From contig NZ_LT671418.1 of the NCBI RefSeq assembly GCF_900130075.1, positions 3,534,001 through 3,598,000 of the forward strand: 64,000 nt of DNA, in the 5' to 3' direction. The notes beneath the pieces are model-generated. The model searched no databases and was not told where the DNA came from. It worked only from the letters and a program-made list of their open reading frames with translations. Made by a program: the position numbers and the translations under genes. This stretch comes from Herminiimonas arsenitoxidans (GTDB taxonomy: Bacteria > Pseudomonadota > Gammaproteobacteria > Burkholderiales > Burkholderiaceae_D). Shown here piece after piece: positions 44,341 through 55,520 of this stretch (positions are counted from its first letter, which is position 1; every line of letters starts with the position of its first letter).

Positions 44341-45955
44341 TCAGTCTGACGCGCCTGACAATGATGCAGCTCCATCGGAGCATGCAGGTCGAGGCGACAC
44401 TGAGCAACATGCGACATCTTCAGCTGAAGGTGCAGGTGCCAAGCCGGCAAAGCGCGGTCTGCGTGGTCCGCGCACTTTGCGTCGTGCTCGCAATGCCCCG
44501 CGTGATGCTGATACACAGGTCGCAAAAGCAGATGGTGTAGAGCCGCAGCAAGATGTTGCGCAAGCTGAGCCACGTACGGCATCTGTTTCCGATGCGCCGC
44601 GTAAAGAACACAATAATAATCGTCGAGGCGATCGTCAGCCTGGCGCAAAAGGACCACAAAAATCGCGTGGCAACGGTAAGCCGAATGGCGCTGGTCCGCA
44701 TCGAGGTGGCAAACCACATTCGAAGGCGAATGATGCAGACGATGTATTTTCTTTCGTCACATCCGATGATTTTGATGTACTGGCAGTAGAAGATAATGCT
44801 GGCGGCAAACGTCGACAAGAACAAAAAACTGTCCGTCGTGATTTGACCGCAGATGATGACGCGCCGAAATTGCACAAAGTATTGGCTGAAGCTGGCCTTG
44901 GTTCGCGTCGCGACATGGAAGAATTGATTATTGCTGGTCGTGTGTCGGTCAATGGTGAGCCTGCTCATATCGGTCAACGTATTTTGCCTACAGATCAAGT
45001 GCGTATTAATGGCAAGTTGATTCAGCGCAAGGTCAGCAAGAAGCCGCCACGCGTTCTGGTGTACCACAAGCCAGCTGGTGAAATTGTCAGCACCAACGAT
45101 CCGGAAGGCCGTCCATCGGTATTCGATCGTTTGCCGACTATGAAGGCTGCGAAATGGCTGGCCGTTGGTCGCCTCGATTTCAATACAGAAGGTCTGTTGT
45201 TGTTTACAACGTCCGGTGATCTGGCGAATCGTCTGATGCATCCACGCTACGGCATTGATCGTGAATACGCGGTGCGTACTCTCGGTGAGCTGGAAGAAGG
45301 CATGCGTCAGAAGTTGTTGGCTGGCGTTGAGCTGGAAGACGGCATTGCACAATTTTCTAAAATCGCTGACGGTGGCGGTGAAGGCGTTAACAAATGGTAT
45401 CGCGTGACGATCGGCGAAGGCCGTAACCGCGAAGTGCGCCGGATGTTTGAAGCGATAGGTTTGACTGTTTCGCGTCTGATTCGTACCCGCTATGGTGCGC
45501 TGGCTTTACCAAAAAACCTGAAGCGCGGACGCTGGGAAGAAATGGAAGAGCACGCTGTACGCGATTTGCTAGCAGTGAGTGGTCTGGAAAAAATCGGTAG
45601 TGAAAGCGTGAAGCCTAAAGGACGCAGTGGTCCTGGTGATCGCCCGAATGGCAATCGTGCACCTTATGATAATGGCATGGGTCTACCGCGTAGCCCAAGC
45701 CAGTGGCAAGGTGTTGGTGCAGGGCAAGGTCGTTCGCAAGGTCAAGGTCAAAATCCGGGGAAGCCAGCCGGACGCCAAGGTCAGCAACGCAGCCGCCAAC
45801 CTGACCCATTGCAAACTTCTTTAGGATTTCCTGGCATGGGCCAGCCGCGTCGCAGCAATGGGCCAAATCGTGGTCCGGGCGGCAACGGTCCAGGTCGCGG
45901 CGGAAATGGTCCTCAAGGTGGGCAAGGCGGCCCGCGCCGTCGCTCAAAAGTTTGA
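44318..45955 (+). CDS. rluB: 23S rRNA pseudouridine(2605) synthase RluB, with long disordered ends
   Basis: 545 residues. The conserved core has an S4 RNA-binding domain ([20 protein letters not shown], about residues 187-206) and the pseudouridine synthase domain with catalytic Asp in [14 protein letters not shown] (about 284). [20 protein letters not shown] is the second motif. Both ends are disordered: an Ala/Asp/Arg/Gln-rich N-terminal 180 residues and a C-terminal 120 residues of Gly/Gln/Arg/Asn repeats (RGG-like [13 protein letters not shown]). It overlaps scpB in another frame. Confidence 0.93.
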   Translation: MNHPTKNNQSDAPDNDAAPSEHAGRGDTEQHATSSAEGAGAKPAKRGLRGPRTLRRARNAPRDADTQVAKADGVEPQQDVAQAEPRTASVSDAPRKEHNNNRRGDRQPGAKGPQKSRGNGKPNGAGPHRGGKPHSKANDADDVFSFVTSDDFDVLAVEDNAGGKRRQEQKTVRRDLTADDDAPKLHKVLAEAGLGSRRDMEELIIAGRVSVNGEPAHIGQRILPTDQVRINGKLIQRKVSKKPPRVLVYHKPAGEIVSTNDPEGRPSVFDRLPTMKAAKWLAVGRLDFNTEGLLLFTTSGDLANRLMHPRYGIDREYAVRTLGELEEGMRQKLLAGVELEDGIAQFSKIADGGGEGVNKWYRVTIGEGRNREVRRMFEAIGLTVSRLIRTRYGALALPKNLKRGRWEEMEEHAVRDLLAVSGLEKIGSESVKPKGRSGPGDRPNGNRAPYDNGMGLPRSPSQWQGVGAGQGRSQGQGQNPGKPAGRQGQQRSRQPDPLQTSLGFPGMGQPRRSNGPNRGPGGNGPGRGGNGPQGGQGGPRRRSKV

Positions 45956-46049
45956 TTTTTGTCTAGTTCCATTACCCGTCGTTTGACGAGTCGTCTTTAA
46001 AAAGACTTATTTGTTAATTGTCCGAATGGGCGCCGCAGGGATTTCAACA

Positions 46050-46078
46050 TTGCGGTGCACAAGGTAATCAACTATAAT
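46050..46078 (+). promoter_or_regulatory. Promoter of the rimP-nusA-infB operon
   Basis: TTGCGG, 17-base spacer, TATAAT, giving a leader of about 160 bases before rimP. Confidence 0.75.
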
Positions 46079-46154
46079 TCGGCAGTTAACGAAGGTCGCC
46101 TGCCAAATACTTATGTTTTTGGCATTGAATTTGACGGCCAGAATGATAAGAAAG

Positions 46155-46179
46155 ATGGGCAGATGCCCATTTTTTTTTT
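46155..46179 (+). terminator. Terminator-like hairpin in the rimP leader
   Basis: ATGGGC-AGAT-GCCCAT followed by nine T bases, about 70 bases before the rimP start and after the promoter. Position in the leader suggests attenuation. TGCCAAA/TTTGGCA (46101-46124) and GGCAG/CTGCC (46081-46104) overlap and are mutually exclusive, as in a switch. Confidence 0.7.
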
Positions 46180-46247
46180 GTTGAACAGTTTGCATTGTTG
46201 TATTCAATTTCGGCTGTGCCGTGATTGACGTTATTCGGAGAATTCCT

Positions 46248-46733
46248 TTGCAGTTGTCGGCGCTAATTGAAAAAACCGTGGTTGGCATGGGCTATGAACT
46301 GGTCAATTTTGAACAGGCAGCCCGTGGTTTAGTGCGTGTGTATATCGACTTTACGCCAGAAGATGCGGATAAAGGTTCGATTACCGTTGAAGACTGCGAA
46401 AAAGTTACTCATCAGTTGTTGCATGTATTGACGGTTGAAAACGCCAATTATGAGCGACTGGAAGTGTCGTCGCCAGGCTTGGATAGACCGCTGAAGAAGT
46501 TGTCGGATTACGTACGTTTTACCGGTGCCGAGGCACTTGTGAAATTGCGTTTGCCTATGCCGAACGCGGCAAATCGCAAATCGTTCCAAGGCATTTTGCT
46601 GGAACCGGTAGGCGAGACACTGGCGCTGGAATTTGAAGGAAACGAGGGGCCGGCGAAGCTTGAATTTACGCTCGCTGATGTAGACAAGGCACATTTGGTG
46701 CCGCAAGTGAATTTTAGGAGTCGCAAAGCATGA
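46248..46733 (+). CDS. rimP: Ribosome maturation factor RimP
   Basis: 161-residue 30S assembly factor. The TTG start was chosen because CGGAG lies seven bases ahead and the family starts [21 protein letters not shown]; the frame is open from a GTG at 46221. Core blocks: [24 protein letters not shown] and [20 protein letters not shown]. First gene of rimP-nusA-infB; its stop overlaps the nusA start. Confidence 0.93.
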   Translation: MQLSALIEKTVVGMGYELVNFEQAARGLVRVYIDFTPEDADKGSITVEDCEKVTHQLLHVLTVENANYERLEVSSPGLDRPLKKLSDYVRFTGAEALVKLRLPMPNAANRKSFQGILLEPVGETLALEFEGNEGPAKLEFTLADVDKAHLVPQVNFRSRKA

Positions 46734-48289
46734 GTCGCGAAATTTTACAGTTGGTTGATGCGCTTGCGCGCGAAAAAAACGTCGAAACAGATATCGTATT
46801 CGGCGCCTTGGAACATGCGCTCGCGCAAGCGACCAAAAAACGCTATGAAGGCGATGTCGATATCCGTGTATCCATAGATCGCGAAACTGGCGCGTTTGAG
46901 TCATTCCGTCGCTGGCACGTTGTGCCCGACGATGCAGGCTTGCAGTTGCCAGATCAAGAAATTTTGCACTTTGAAGCCGTAGAACAAATCGGCGACATCG
47001 AAGTGGATGACTATATTGAAGAGCCGATTGAATCGGTTGAATTCGGTCGTCGCTTTGCACAAGACACCAAACAAGTTGTGTTGCAACGCATCCGTGATGC
47101 GGAGCGCGAGCAGATTCTTGCTGACTTCCTGGATCGTGGTGATTCGCTGGTTACTGGCACCATCAAACGTATGGAGCGCGGCGATGCAATCGTCGAATCC
47201 GGCCGTATTGAAGCGCGCTTGCCACGTGATCAAACGATTCCAAAAGAAAACCTGCGTATCGGTGATCGCGTCCGTGCCTATATCTTGCGCATCGATCGCA
47301 ATGCACGTGGCCCGCAAGTGATTCTGTCGCGTACAGCACCAGAATTCATCATGAAATTGTTCGAGCTGGAAGTGCCGGAAATCGAACAAGGCTCGTTGGA
47401 AATTAAATCAGCTGCACGTGATGCAGGTGTGCGCGCCAAGATCGCTGTGTATACGGCAGACAAACGTATCGATCCTATCGGTACTTGCGTTGGTATGCGC
47501 GGTTCGCGCGTACAAGCTGTTACTGGTGAACTCGGCGGCGAACGTGTTGATATCGTGTTGTGGTCGGAAGATCCAGCGCAATTCGTTATCGGTGCATTGG
47601 CACCGGCTAACGTTTCTTCCATCGTTGTTGATGAAGAAAAACATGCGATGGACGTCGTTGTTGATGAAGAAAACCTGGCGATTGCAATCGGTCGCGGCGG
47701 TCAAAACGTACGTCTGGCTTCGGAATTGACCGGCTGGCAAATCAACATCATGACAGCGGAAGAATCTGCTGATAAATCGCAATTGGAAACAGCTGCGATT
47801 CGTATCCTGTTTATGGAAAAACTGGATGTCGACCAGGAAGTAGCTGACATTCTGGTTGATGAAGGCTTTGCGAGCCTGGAAGAAATTGCATACGTACCAA
47901 TTAGCGAGATGCTGGATATCGAATCGTTTGACGAAGATACCGTCAACGAATTGCGTAACCGTGCACGCGATGCATTGGTAACAGAAGCAATTGCATCCGA
48001 AGAAGGTCTGGAAGGAATGGACGATGCGTTAGCGAATCTGGAAGGTATGGATCGCGTGATGGCTGGCAAACTTGGTTTGGCAGGTATTAAAACGCTGGCG
48101 GCATTCTCTGCTCTGGCCTATGACGAGTTTGGCGCGATCCTGGCATTGCCTGCAGATCGTGCACGTCACCTGATTGACAATGAATTTAAAGATGTGACAG
48201 ACGAAGAGATGAAACTCATCGATGCTAAATACGATGACCATGCCAAGGCGCTGCAAGCCAAGGTGTGGAGCCTCGCGGAAGCCAAATAA
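46730..48289 (+). CDS. nusA: Transcription termination/antitermination protein NusA
   Basis: 519 residues. N-terminal RNA polymerase-binding domain (1-130), S1 domain ([20 protein letters not shown]), two KH domains ([20 protein letters not shown] and [20 protein letters not shown]), then two acidic C-terminal repeats ([20 protein letters not shown], and a second) as in E. coli. Regulates pausing and termination. It may act back on the leader hairpin of its own operon. Confidence 0.97.
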   Translation: MSREILQLVDALAREKNVETDIVFGALEHALAQATKKRYEGDVDIRVSIDRETGAFESFRRWHVVPDDAGLQLPDQEILHFEAVEQIGDIEVDDYIEEPIESVEFGRRFAQDTKQVVLQRIRDAEREQILADFLDRGDSLVTGTIKRMERGDAIVESGRIEARLPRDQTIPKENLRIGDRVRAYILRIDRNARGPQVILSRTAPEFIMKLFELEVPEIEQGSLEIKSAARDAGVRAKIAVYTADKRIDPIGTCVGMRGSRVQAVTGELGGERVDIVLWSEDPAQFVIGALAPANVSSIVVDEEKHAMDVVVDEENLAIAIGRGGQNVRLASELTGWQINIMTAEESADKSQLETAAIRILFMEKLDVDQEVADILVDEGFASLEEIAYVPISEMLDIESFDEDTVNELRNRARDALVTEAIASEEGLEGMDDALANLEGMDRVMAGKLGLAGIKTLAAFSALAYDEFGAILALPADRARHLIDNEFKDVTDEEMKLIDAKYDDHAKALQAKVWSLAEAK

Positions 48290-48339
48290 TCCACGAAGGT
48301 TGATTTTCATCTAACGTGTTACATAGAAAAGAGGACTGA

Positions 48340-51147
48340 ATGGCGAGTAACAATGTAGCCCAATTTGCCACCGAGCTGAAGATGCCAGCAGACGTATTGC
48401 TCACGCAACTGCGGGATGCTGGCGTCGAAAAAAGTTCCACGTCCGACGAGTTATCCAAGAGTGACAAGGACAAGCTCCTTGATCATCTGCGCCGCGCGCA
48501 TGGTGTCGCGCCTGATGGCGAGAAAAAGAAAATTACGTTGACGCGCAAGGAAACAACTGAAATCAAGCAAGCGGATGCCACCGGCAAATCGCGCACGATT
48601 CAAGTTGAAGTACGTAAAAAACGCACTTTCGTAAAACGCGATGAAGCGGCTCCTGAAGAAGCACCAGTCAAAGTTGCAGCACCTGTTATTGATGAAGCAG
48701 AAGTAGAGCGCCGTGCTGAAGAAGCGCGTCGCCAGGCTGAATTGATCGCACGTCAGGAAGCTGATCTGCGTGAAAAGCAAGAGCGTCTCGCCAAGCTGGA
48801 AGCTGAGAAAGAAGCACAAGCTAAAGCTTTGCAAAAAGCTGAAGTAGAAGCGAAGAAAGCTGATGCCGAGAAACCGGTAGAAGTCAAAGCTGACGAATCG
48901 GCAATCGAAGAGAAAAAACGCGTAGCAGCGGAAGAAAGCAAGAAAAAAGCAGCCTTGGTAGCGAAAGAAGTTGCGAAAGAAGCGACTGAAAAAGCGGCTG
49001 CAACCGAGATCGCTCGTAAAGCGGTTGCGGATGAAGTTGCACAAATCAAAGCAATGATGAATGCGCCACGTCGCGCCATCAAAGCACCGGAACCTGCGCC
49101 AGTTGTAGCAAAACCAAAAGCGCCTGAAGGTACTTTGCATAAGCCTGCTGATAAAAAGCCGGGCGAGAAAAAAGACGAGAAAAAACCTGCTGTTGCTGCA
49201 GACAAGAAGTCGATCAAATCGGCGAATGTCTCATCGACTTGGCAAGATGATGCGAAAAAACGCGGTGCCGGCATCAAAACGCGCGGCAATACCGGCGGTG
49301 GCCGTGATGGCTGGCGCGCAGGTCCTAAGGGCCGTCGCCCTTCGCACCATGATGATCGCGAAAGCAATTTCCAGGCACCAACTGAAGCTGTCGTAAAAGA
49401 CGTGCAAGTACCAGAAACGATTACCGTCGCAGAATTGGCGCACAAGATGTCGGTCAAGGCATCAGAAGTCATCAAGCATTTGATGAAGCTGGGCCAAATG
49501 TGCACGATCAATCAGGTGCTCGATCAAGAAACAGCAATGATTCTGGTCGAAGAAATGGGCCACACTGCACATGCAGCGAAACTGGATGATCCAGAAGCGT
49601 TGCTGGAAATCGGTGCAGAACATGCTGATATCGAAGCCTTGCCACGTGCACCGGTCGTTACCGTCATGGGTCACGTCGATCACGGTAAAACATCGTTGCT
49701 GGATTACATCCGTCGCGCCAAGGTTGCATCCGGCGAAGCTGGTGGTATTACACAGCACATCGGCGCATACCACGTAGAAACACCACGCGGCATGATCACC
49801 TTCCTCGATACACCAGGCCATGAAGCATTTACGGCTATGCGTGCACGCGGTGCGAAAGCAACCGATATCGTGATTCTGGTGGTGGCAGCTGACGACGGTG
49901 TGATGCCGCAAACCAAAGAAGCAATTGCGCATGCGAAAGCAGCAGGCGTGCCTTTGGTTGTTGCAATCAACAAGATCGATAAACCGGGCGCGAACATGGA
50001 TCGCGTCAAGCAGGAACTGGTTGCTGAACAAGTCGTGCCGGAAGAATACGGCGGCGATTCACCATTCATCCCAGTGTCCGCTAAAACGGGTGAAGGCATT
50101 GATGCCTTGCTCGAACAAGTATTGTTGCAAGCTGAAGTGTTGGAATTGAAAGCACCGGTTGATGCGCCTGCACGTGGTTTGGTGGTTGAAGCCAAGCTCG
50201 ATAAAGGTCGCGGTCCGGTTGCAACGATTCTGGTGCAATCCGGTACTCTGAAACGCGGCGATGTCGTGTTAGCAGGTTCGGCTTATGGTCGTGTTCGTGC
50301 GATGCTGGATGAAAACGGTAAGAGCATTACCGAAGCCGGCCCATCGATTCCGGTCGAAATCCAAGGTCTGACAGAAGTGCCGAATGCCGGCGAAGAAGTC
50401 ATGGTCATGGCTGACGAACGCAAAGCGCGTGAAATCGGTTTGTTCCGTCAAGGTAAATTCCGCGACGTGAAACTGGCGAAACAGCAAGCGGCGAAACTGG
50501 AAAACATGTTCGAGAACATGGGCGAAGGCGAAGTCAAAAACCTGCCGATGATCATCAAGACCGACGTGCAAGGTTCGCAAGAAGCGCTGGTTGGCTCCTT
50601 GCAAAAACTGTCGACCAGCGAAGTGCGCGTACAAGTCGTGCATGCAGCGGTGGGTGGCATTACCGAGTCCGACGTCAACTTGGCGGTTGCATCGAAAGCG
50701 GTCATCATCGGCTTTAATACACGTGCAGATGCACAGGCGCGCAAACTGGCAGAAGCCAACGGCGTTGATATCCGTTACTACAACATCATTTATGATGCAG
50801 TAGACGAGATCAAAGCTGCGATGTCCGGCATGTTGTCACCTGAGAAACGTGAACAGGCCTTGGGTCTGGTCGAGATTCGCCAAGTTATTCTGGTCAGCAA
50901 AGTCGGCGCGATTGCCGGTTGCTACGTACTCGAAGGTGTTGCCAAACGTGGTTCGTCGGTACGCTTGTTGCGTGACAACGTAGTCGTCTGGACTGGCGAG
51001 CTTGATTCCTTGAAACGCTTCAAGGATGACGTGAAGGAAGTCAAAGCTGGTTTCGAATGCGGTTTGACACTGAAAAACTTCAACGACATCAAAGAAGGCG
51101 ATCAACTCGAAGTCTTCGAAGTGCAGGAAATCGCGCGTACGCTGTAA
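48340..51147 (+). CDS. infB: Translation initiation factor IF-2
   Basis: 935 residues. Short N-terminal IF2N domain (1-50), then a long charged Ala/Glu/Lys coiled stretch (about 100-300), a second IF2N ([20 protein letters not shown], about 355), then the GTPase: G1 GHVDHGKTS (about 443), G2-G3 [10 protein letters not shown]4 NKID. C-terminal domains II, III and IV end with the fMet-tRNA-binding barrel. AGAGG lies before the ATG. Third gene of the operon. Confidence 0.97.
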   Translation: MASNNVAQFATELKMPADVLLTQLRDAGVEKSSTSDELSKSDKDKLLDHLRRAHGVAPDGEKKKITLTRKETTEIKQADATGKSRTIQVEVRKKRTFVKRDEAAPEEAPVKVAAPVIDEAEVERRAEEARRQAELIARQEADLREKQERLAKLEAEKEAQAKALQKAEVEAKKADAEKPVEVKADESAIEEKKRVAAEESKKKAALVAKEVAKEATEKAAATEIARKAVADEVAQIKAMMNAPRRAIKAPEPAPVVAKPKAPEGTLHKPADKKPGEKKDEKKPAVAADKKSIKSANVSSTWQDDAKKRGAGIKTRGNTGGGRDGWRAGPKGRRPSHHDDRESNFQAPTEAVVKDVQVPETITVAELAHKMSVKASEVIKHLMKLGQMCTINQVLDQETAMILVEEMGHTAHAAKLDDPEALLEIGAEHADIEALPRAPVVTVMGHVDHGKTSLLDYIRRAKVASGEAGGITQHIGAYHVETPRGMITFLDTPGHEAFTAMRARGAKATDIVILVVAADDGVMPQTKEAIAHAKAAGVPLVVAINKIDKPGANMDRVKQELVAEQVVPEEYGGDSPFIPVSAKTGEGIDALLEQVLLQAEVLELKAPVDAPARGLVVEAKLDKGRGPVATILVQSGTLKRGDVVLAGSAYGRVRAMLDENGKSITEAGPSIPVEIQGLTEVPNAGEEVMVMADERKAREIGLFRQGKFRDVKLAKQQAAKLENMFENMGEGEVKNLPMIIKTDVQGSQEALVGSLQKLSTSEVRVQVVHAAVGGITESDVNLAVASKAVIIGFNTRADAQARKLAEANGVDIRYYNIIYDAVDEIKAAMSGMLSPEKREQALGLVEIRQVILVSKVGAIAGCYVLEGVAKRGSSVRLLRDNVVVWTGELDSLKRFKDDVKEVKAGFECGLTLKNFNDIKEGDQLEVFEVQEIARTL

Positions 51148-51264
51148 GGCGATGCGCAGGGGATGCATCACAGCATCCTCGTTTTACATGATCGCATCGG
51201 CCGGCTTAGCTGCTTGCCGATGCGAAGTTACTTTTGCTTCACCGTTGTATCGATAAAATAGTTT

Positions 51265-51651
51265 ATGGCCAAACATAGTAAATCCATCCCAGGACGCGGT
51301 CTGCGCGTCGCAGATCAGATCCAGCGCGATCTGTCTGAAATTGTCGCGTTCGAGTTGAAAGACCCGCGCGTCGGGATGATCACGATTACCGAAGTTCAGG
51401 TCACACCGGATTATGCGCACGCCAAAGTGTTCTTCACGATGCTGAGCGACAACAAGGACGAGATCAAGAATACGGTAGCGGGCCTGAGCGCAGCTTCGGG
51501 TTACATACGCGGTCAACTGGGTCGTCGTTTGTCGATTCATACTTTGCCGGAACTGCATTTTGTGCATGACACATCGACTGCGCGTGGCATAGAAATGTCC
51601 AAGCTGATCGATGAAGCCAATGCCAGTCGTGCCAAGGATGCGGAAGACTAA
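51265..51651 (+). CDS. rbfA: Ribosome-binding factor A
   Basis: 128-residue KH-fold 30S maturation factor. Begins [20 protein letters not shown], with [20 protein letters not shown] and [20 protein letters not shown], both typical. It lies between infB and truB; the gaps on either side are about 117-120 bases and the following gap has a hairpin (51666-51689). Confidence 0.95.
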   Translation: MAKHSKSIPGRGLRVADQIQRDLSEIVAFELKDPRVGMITITEVQVTPDYAHAKVFFTMLSDNKDEIKNTVAGLSAASGYIRGQLGRRLSIHTLPELHFVHDTSTARGIEMSKLIDEANASRAKDAED

Positions 51652-51771
51652 TCTTCTTGCATGCTCGCTTGCCTGTATGCGGGCAAGCGATACGTTTTCA
51701 TTTTCTCTCGCGTCGTATTCGGCTGATTCCCTAGTCCGATAGACCAACACCGCATTTCTCCTGCATTCATC

Positions 51772-52716
51772 ATGGCGACAAATAAAATCAAAAAAAAGCG
51801 TGTGCCTGTGCATGGCGTATTGCTGCTCGATAAGCAAGTCGGCGTATCCAGCAACGATGCCTTGATCAAAGCAAAATGGTTGTTGAGTGCACTGAAGGCA
51901 GGACATACGGGCACGCTGGATCCTTTTGCTACCGGTTTGTTGCCACTATGTTTTGGTGAGGCAACCAAGTTCGCGCAGGATTTGCTTGATGCGGACAAGA
52001 CGTATGAAACCGTAGTCCATCTCGGTATCACGACCAATACGGGCGATACCGAAGGCGAGACAATTGCTACGGCTGATGTGGCTGTTACGCGCGAGCAAAT
52101 TGATGCGGTACTGGCGCAGTTCCGTGGCGATATCATGCAGGTGCCGCCTATGTACTCCGCGCTCAAGCGCGACGGCAAGCCCTTGTACGAATATGCGCGT
52201 GAAGGCATCACGCTTGAACGTGAAGCACGTCCCGTGACGATTCATTTGCTGGAATTTATAGACTATCAGGCACCTTTCCTCACCCTACGTGTTCGTTGCA
52301 GCAAGGGGACTTACATTCGCGTTCTGGGTGAAGACATTGGTGCGGCATTGGGTTGTGGCGCGCATTTGAATGCCTTGCGACGTGTGCAAGTTGGTGACTT
52401 ATTAATTGATGCAGCCGTCACCATAGAACAACTTGCGGCCACGGATGAGGACGCACGTACTTCATTATTGGCGCCGGTCGATGCATTGTTGACATCTTTC
52501 CCTGCACTTTATTTATCGGAAGAGTTGGCAAAACGCTTCTTGCATGGTCAGCGCTTGGCGTTGGGCAAGGAAAATGTAGCTATCCCGCCGGAAGAAGGTC
52601 GTGTACGCATCTATCGCGAGGCCGATGGCGTGTTGCTGGGCACTGGCTTGATGCAGTCGTTTGGCGTGCTGGCACCGGAGCGTTTGATTTCCACCAGCGC
52701 AAGTAATCCGATATAA
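51772..52716 (+). CDS. truB: tRNA pseudouridine(55) synthase TruB
   Basis: 314 residues. The catalytic aspartate is Asp50 in GHTGTLDPFATGLLPLC, with VPPMYSALKRDGKPLYEYAR and CSKGTYIRVLGEDIG. A PUA-like C-terminal domain spans about 240-314 (LPALYLSEELAKRFLHGQRL). The order rimP-nusA-infB-rbfA-truB is conserved. Confidence 0.96.
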   Translation: MATNKIKKKRVPVHGVLLLDKQVGVSSNDALIKAKWLLSALKAGHTGTLDPFATGLLPLCFGEATKFAQDLLDADKTYETVVHLGITTNTGDTEGETIATADVAVTREQIDAVLAQFRGDIMQVPPMYSALKRDGKPLYEYAREGITLEREARPVTIHLLEFIDYQAPFLTLRVRCSKGTYIRVLGEDIGAALGCGAHLNALRRVQVGDLLIDAAVTIEQLAATDEDARTSLLAPVDALLTSFPALYLSEELAKRFLHGQRLALGKENVAIPPEEGRVRIYREADGVLLGTGLMQSFGVLAPERLISTSASNPI

Positions 52717-52868
52717 GGGGTTTTCGGCCAAGCTGCGTGCTTGATAGCCGCAGACTTCAACAGATTCATTTCTATTTAGTTATCGTAATTGCGTCACCAT
52801 TCCGTCACAAAAAACGCAGCAACTCATTGAAATACCAAGGGTTTCCCAAGGGGCAGTGAGGCTTGCTG

Positions 52869-52877
52869 TGCTATAAT
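52869..52877 (+). promoter_or_regulatory. Extended -10 promoter of typA
   Basis: TGC followed by TATAAT, 45 bases before the start. No good -35, as is allowed for extended -10 promoters. Confidence 0.55.
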
Positions 52878-52922
52878 CGGCGGTTTTCCAAATTCAGCAC
52901 CACCCAACCGTAAAAAACGACT

Positions 52923-54758
52923 ATGTCAAACTCAAAACGCGCTATTCGTAACATTGCCATCATCGCTCACGTTGATCACGGCAAAACCACGCTTGTTGAC
53001 CAATTATTGCGTCAGTCAGGCACTTTCCGTGACAACCAGCAGGTCGATGCCCGTGTAATGGACTCGAACGATATCGAAAAAGAACGTGGTATCACGATTC
53101 TGTCGAAGAACTGCGCGGTTGAGTACAAAGGCACACACATCAACATCGTTGATACCCCAGGCCATGCCGACTTCGGTGGCGAAGTGGAACGTGTTCTGTC
53201 GATGGTAGACAGCGTGTTGCTGCTGGTTGATGCACAAGAAGGCCCGATGCCACAAACGCGTTTCGTTACGCGTAAAGCACTGGCACTCGGCTTGAAACCT
53301 ATCGTTGTCGTCAACAAGATCGATCGTGAAAACGCCGATCCACAGAAAGCCGTGAACGCGACTTTTGAATTGTTCGACAAACTCGGCGCAACTGACGAGC
53401 AACTGGATTTTCCTATCGTTTATGCATCAGGCTTTAAAGGCTATGCAGGTCTGGAAGATACAGTTCGCGAAGGCAATATGGAACCATTGTTCGACGCTAT
53501 TCTCGAACACGTTCCTGCGCGTGAAGATGACCCAGATGGTCCATTGCAATTGCAAATCACTTCGCTGGAATACTCGTCTTACGTTGGTAAGATCGGCGTA
53601 GGTCGTATTCTGCGCGGCCGTATCAAGGCATTGCAAGATGTAGTTTGGATGAATGGTCCGGACGACAAGCCAACCAAGGCACGTATCAACCAAGTGCTGA
53701 CTTTCCGCGGTTTGGATCGCGTGATTGTTGATGAAGCACTGGCTGGCGACATCGTGTTGATCAACGGTATTGAAGACATCAGCATTGGTTCGACCATCTG
53801 TGCGCCAGACGCGCCAGAAGGCTTGCCTATGCTCAAAATCGACGAACCTACACTGACCATGAACTTCATGGTTAACAGCTCGCCATTGGCAGGCCGTGAA
53901 GGTAAGTTCGTTACGACACGTCAAATCCGTGATCGCCTGGAAAAAGAATTGAAAGCCAACATGGCTTTGCGCGTTGTGCAATCGGAAGAAGATGATTCGA
54001 CCTACGAAGTATCAGGTCGCGGCGAATTACATCTGACCATTCTGATTGAAAACATGCGTCGCGAAGGCTTTGAAATGGCTGTGTCGCGTCCACGCGTCGT
54101 GTTCAAAATGGTGGATGGCGTACGCCACGAGCCGTATGAAAACTTGACCGTTGACGTTGAAGAAACCAACCAAGGCGGCGTGATGGAAGAACTCGGTCGT
54201 CGTCGTGGCGATCTGCAAAACATGGAACCGGACGGCAAAGGTCGTGTGCGTTTGGAATACCGTATTCCTGCACGTGGTCTGATCGGCTTCCAAGGCGAAT
54301 TCATGACATTGACACGCGGTACCGGCTTGATGAGCCACGTGTTCGACGAATACGCACCAGTGGACAACACTAAGGGTGAACTCGGTGGCCGTCGTAACGG
54401 CGTGCTGATTTCGCAAGACGACGGCGCTGCTGTTGCCTACGCAATCTGGAAACTGCAAGATCGCGGCCGTATGTTCGTCAGCCACAACGATCCAGTGTAC
54501 GAAGGCATGATCATCGGTATTCACTCACGTGATAACGATCTGGTCGTCAACCCAATCAAAGGTAAGCAACTGACCAACGTTCGTTCGTCGGGCACCGATG
54601 AAGCGGTACGTTTGGTACCACCTATCGAAATGTCGCTGGAATACGCAGTTGAATTCATCGATGATGACGAATTGGTTGAAGTGACACCTAAGAGTATCCG
54701 TCTGCGTAAACGCTATTTGAAAGAACATGAGCGTAAAAAAGCAGGTCGCGAATCTTAA
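52923..54758 (+). CDS. typA: Translational GTPase TypA (BipA)
   Basis: 611 residues, ribosome-binding GTPase involved in stress and cold responses. G1 AHVDHGKTT (about residues 14-22), switch [13 protein letters not shown]4 NKIDR. EF-G-like domains III and V and the C-terminal TypA domain with [20 protein letters not shown] and [14 protein letters not shown]. Followed by a clear terminator. Confidence 0.97.
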   Translation: MSNSKRAIRNIAIIAHVDHGKTTLVDQLLRQSGTFRDNQQVDARVMDSNDIEKERGITILSKNCAVEYKGTHINIVDTPGHADFGGEVERVLSMVDSVLLLVDAQEGPMPQTRFVTRKALALGLKPIVVVNKIDRENADPQKAVNATFELFDKLGATDEQLDFPIVYASGFKGYAGLEDTVREGNMEPLFDAILEHVPAREDDPDGPLQLQITSLEYSSYVGKIGVGRILRGRIKALQDVVWMNGPDDKPTKARINQVLTFRGLDRVIVDEALAGDIVLINGIEDISIGSTICAPDAPEGLPMLKIDEPTLTMNFMVNSSPLAGREGKFVTTRQIRDRLEKELKANMALRVVQSEEDDSTYEVSGRGELHLTILIENMRREGFEMAVSRPRVVFKMVDGVRHEPYENLTVDVEETNQGGVMEELGRRRGDLQNMEPDGKGRVRLEYRIPARGLIGFQGEFMTLTRGTGLMSHVFDEYAPVDNTKGELGGRRNGVLISQDDGAAVAYAIWKLQDRGRMFVSHNDPVYEGMIIGIHSRDNDLVVNPIKGKQLTNVRSSGTDEAVRLVPPIEMSLEYAVEFIDDDELVEVTPKSIRLRKRYLKEHERKKAGRES

Positions 54759-54813
54759 TAAGATGAAGTAAGCCGGAGCAGGTGATTCGATGCAGTATCG
54801 AATCGCACTCCAG

Positions 54814-54852
54814 AAAAAAGCCCGTTGATTCCTGAAATCAGCGGGCTTTTTG
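54814..54852 (+). terminator. Intrinsic terminator of typA
   Basis: AAGCCCGTTGATT/AATCAGCGGGCTT stem (one G-U) flanked by A and T runs. Confidence 0.9.
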
Positions 54853-54956
54853 TTTATCAGTAGCTATCACTCATCACAGTGAGCTTGTGACAAGAAGCAA
54901 CACTGAAGTGAGCAAATGCAGGGCGATCTTGCGTCAAGTTCCGGCGATCAAATATA

Positions 54957-54975
54957 ATTGAGAATAATTCGCATT
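54957..54975 (+). promoter_or_regulatory. Fur box upstream of the FecI-type sigma gene
   Basis: ATTGAGAATAATTCGCATT matches the palindromic Fur consensus (AATGAGAATNATTCTCATT) at 17 of 19 positions, two mismatches. It lies 35 bases before the start, over the likely promoter, so iron-replete Fur would block it. Confidence 0.75.
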
Positions 54976-55009
54976 TATATTTAGAGTAACTCTAGCCAGA
55001 ACCGTCACT

Positions 55010-55516
55010 ATGTCAGCGGCCGACACACCAATACAGAGCGTAGAAGTCCTTTACAGCGATCATCATGGATGGCTGCAGGCTTGGTTGCGTCGCAAGCTGG
55101 GTGATTCTTTCGTTGCCGCAGATCTGGCGCAGGACACTTTCGTCAACGTGATCACGGCAGGCTGCACGGCCGAAATTCGTGAACCGCGTCCTTTTCTGGC
55201 CACCATCGCGCGTCGCTTGATGGCGCATCGTCATCGACGTCAGATTCTTGAAGATAGTTATCTGGACGCGCTGGCCTCATTGCCAGAAGAGTTGGCACCT
55301 TCACCAGAAATACAGTTGTTGGCGCTGGAGGCGTTGCAACAGATCGACGATGCACTGGATGGTTTGGCCAATCTGGTCAAAGAAGCTTTCTTGCTGGCCC
55401 ATCTGGAAGGTCTGACATACGCGCAGATAGCTGAGTGTTTGAAGATATCTACCAGTTCGGTCAAACAGTATTTATCGCTCGCCAATCGGCAGTGTCTATT
55501 TGCCTTGGCGGCTTGA
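55010..55516 (+). CDS. ECF sigma factor, FecI type
   Basis: 168 residues. Sigma-2 region with VAADLAQDTFVNVI (about residues 36-49) and RPFLATIARRLMAHRHRRQI, then sigma-4 (LAHLEGLTYAQIAECLKIST, and SSVKQYLSLANRQCLFAL). Directs RNA polymerase to the receptor gene. The Fur box lies upstream; the FecR-type regulator follows almost directly. Confidence 0.94.
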   Translation: MSAADTPIQSVEVLYSDHHGWLQAWLRRKLGDSFVAADLAQDTFVNVITAGCTAEIREPRPFLATIARRLMAHRHRRQILEDSYLDALASLPEELAPSPEIQLLALEALQQIDDALDGLANLVKEAFLLAHLEGLTYAQIAECLKISTSSVKQYLSLANRQCLFALAA

Positions 55517-55520
55517 CGCG

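Noticed and set aside
44420..45352. 310-codon frame antisense to rluB
   Set aside because: Mirrors the codon bias of rluB, no domain character.
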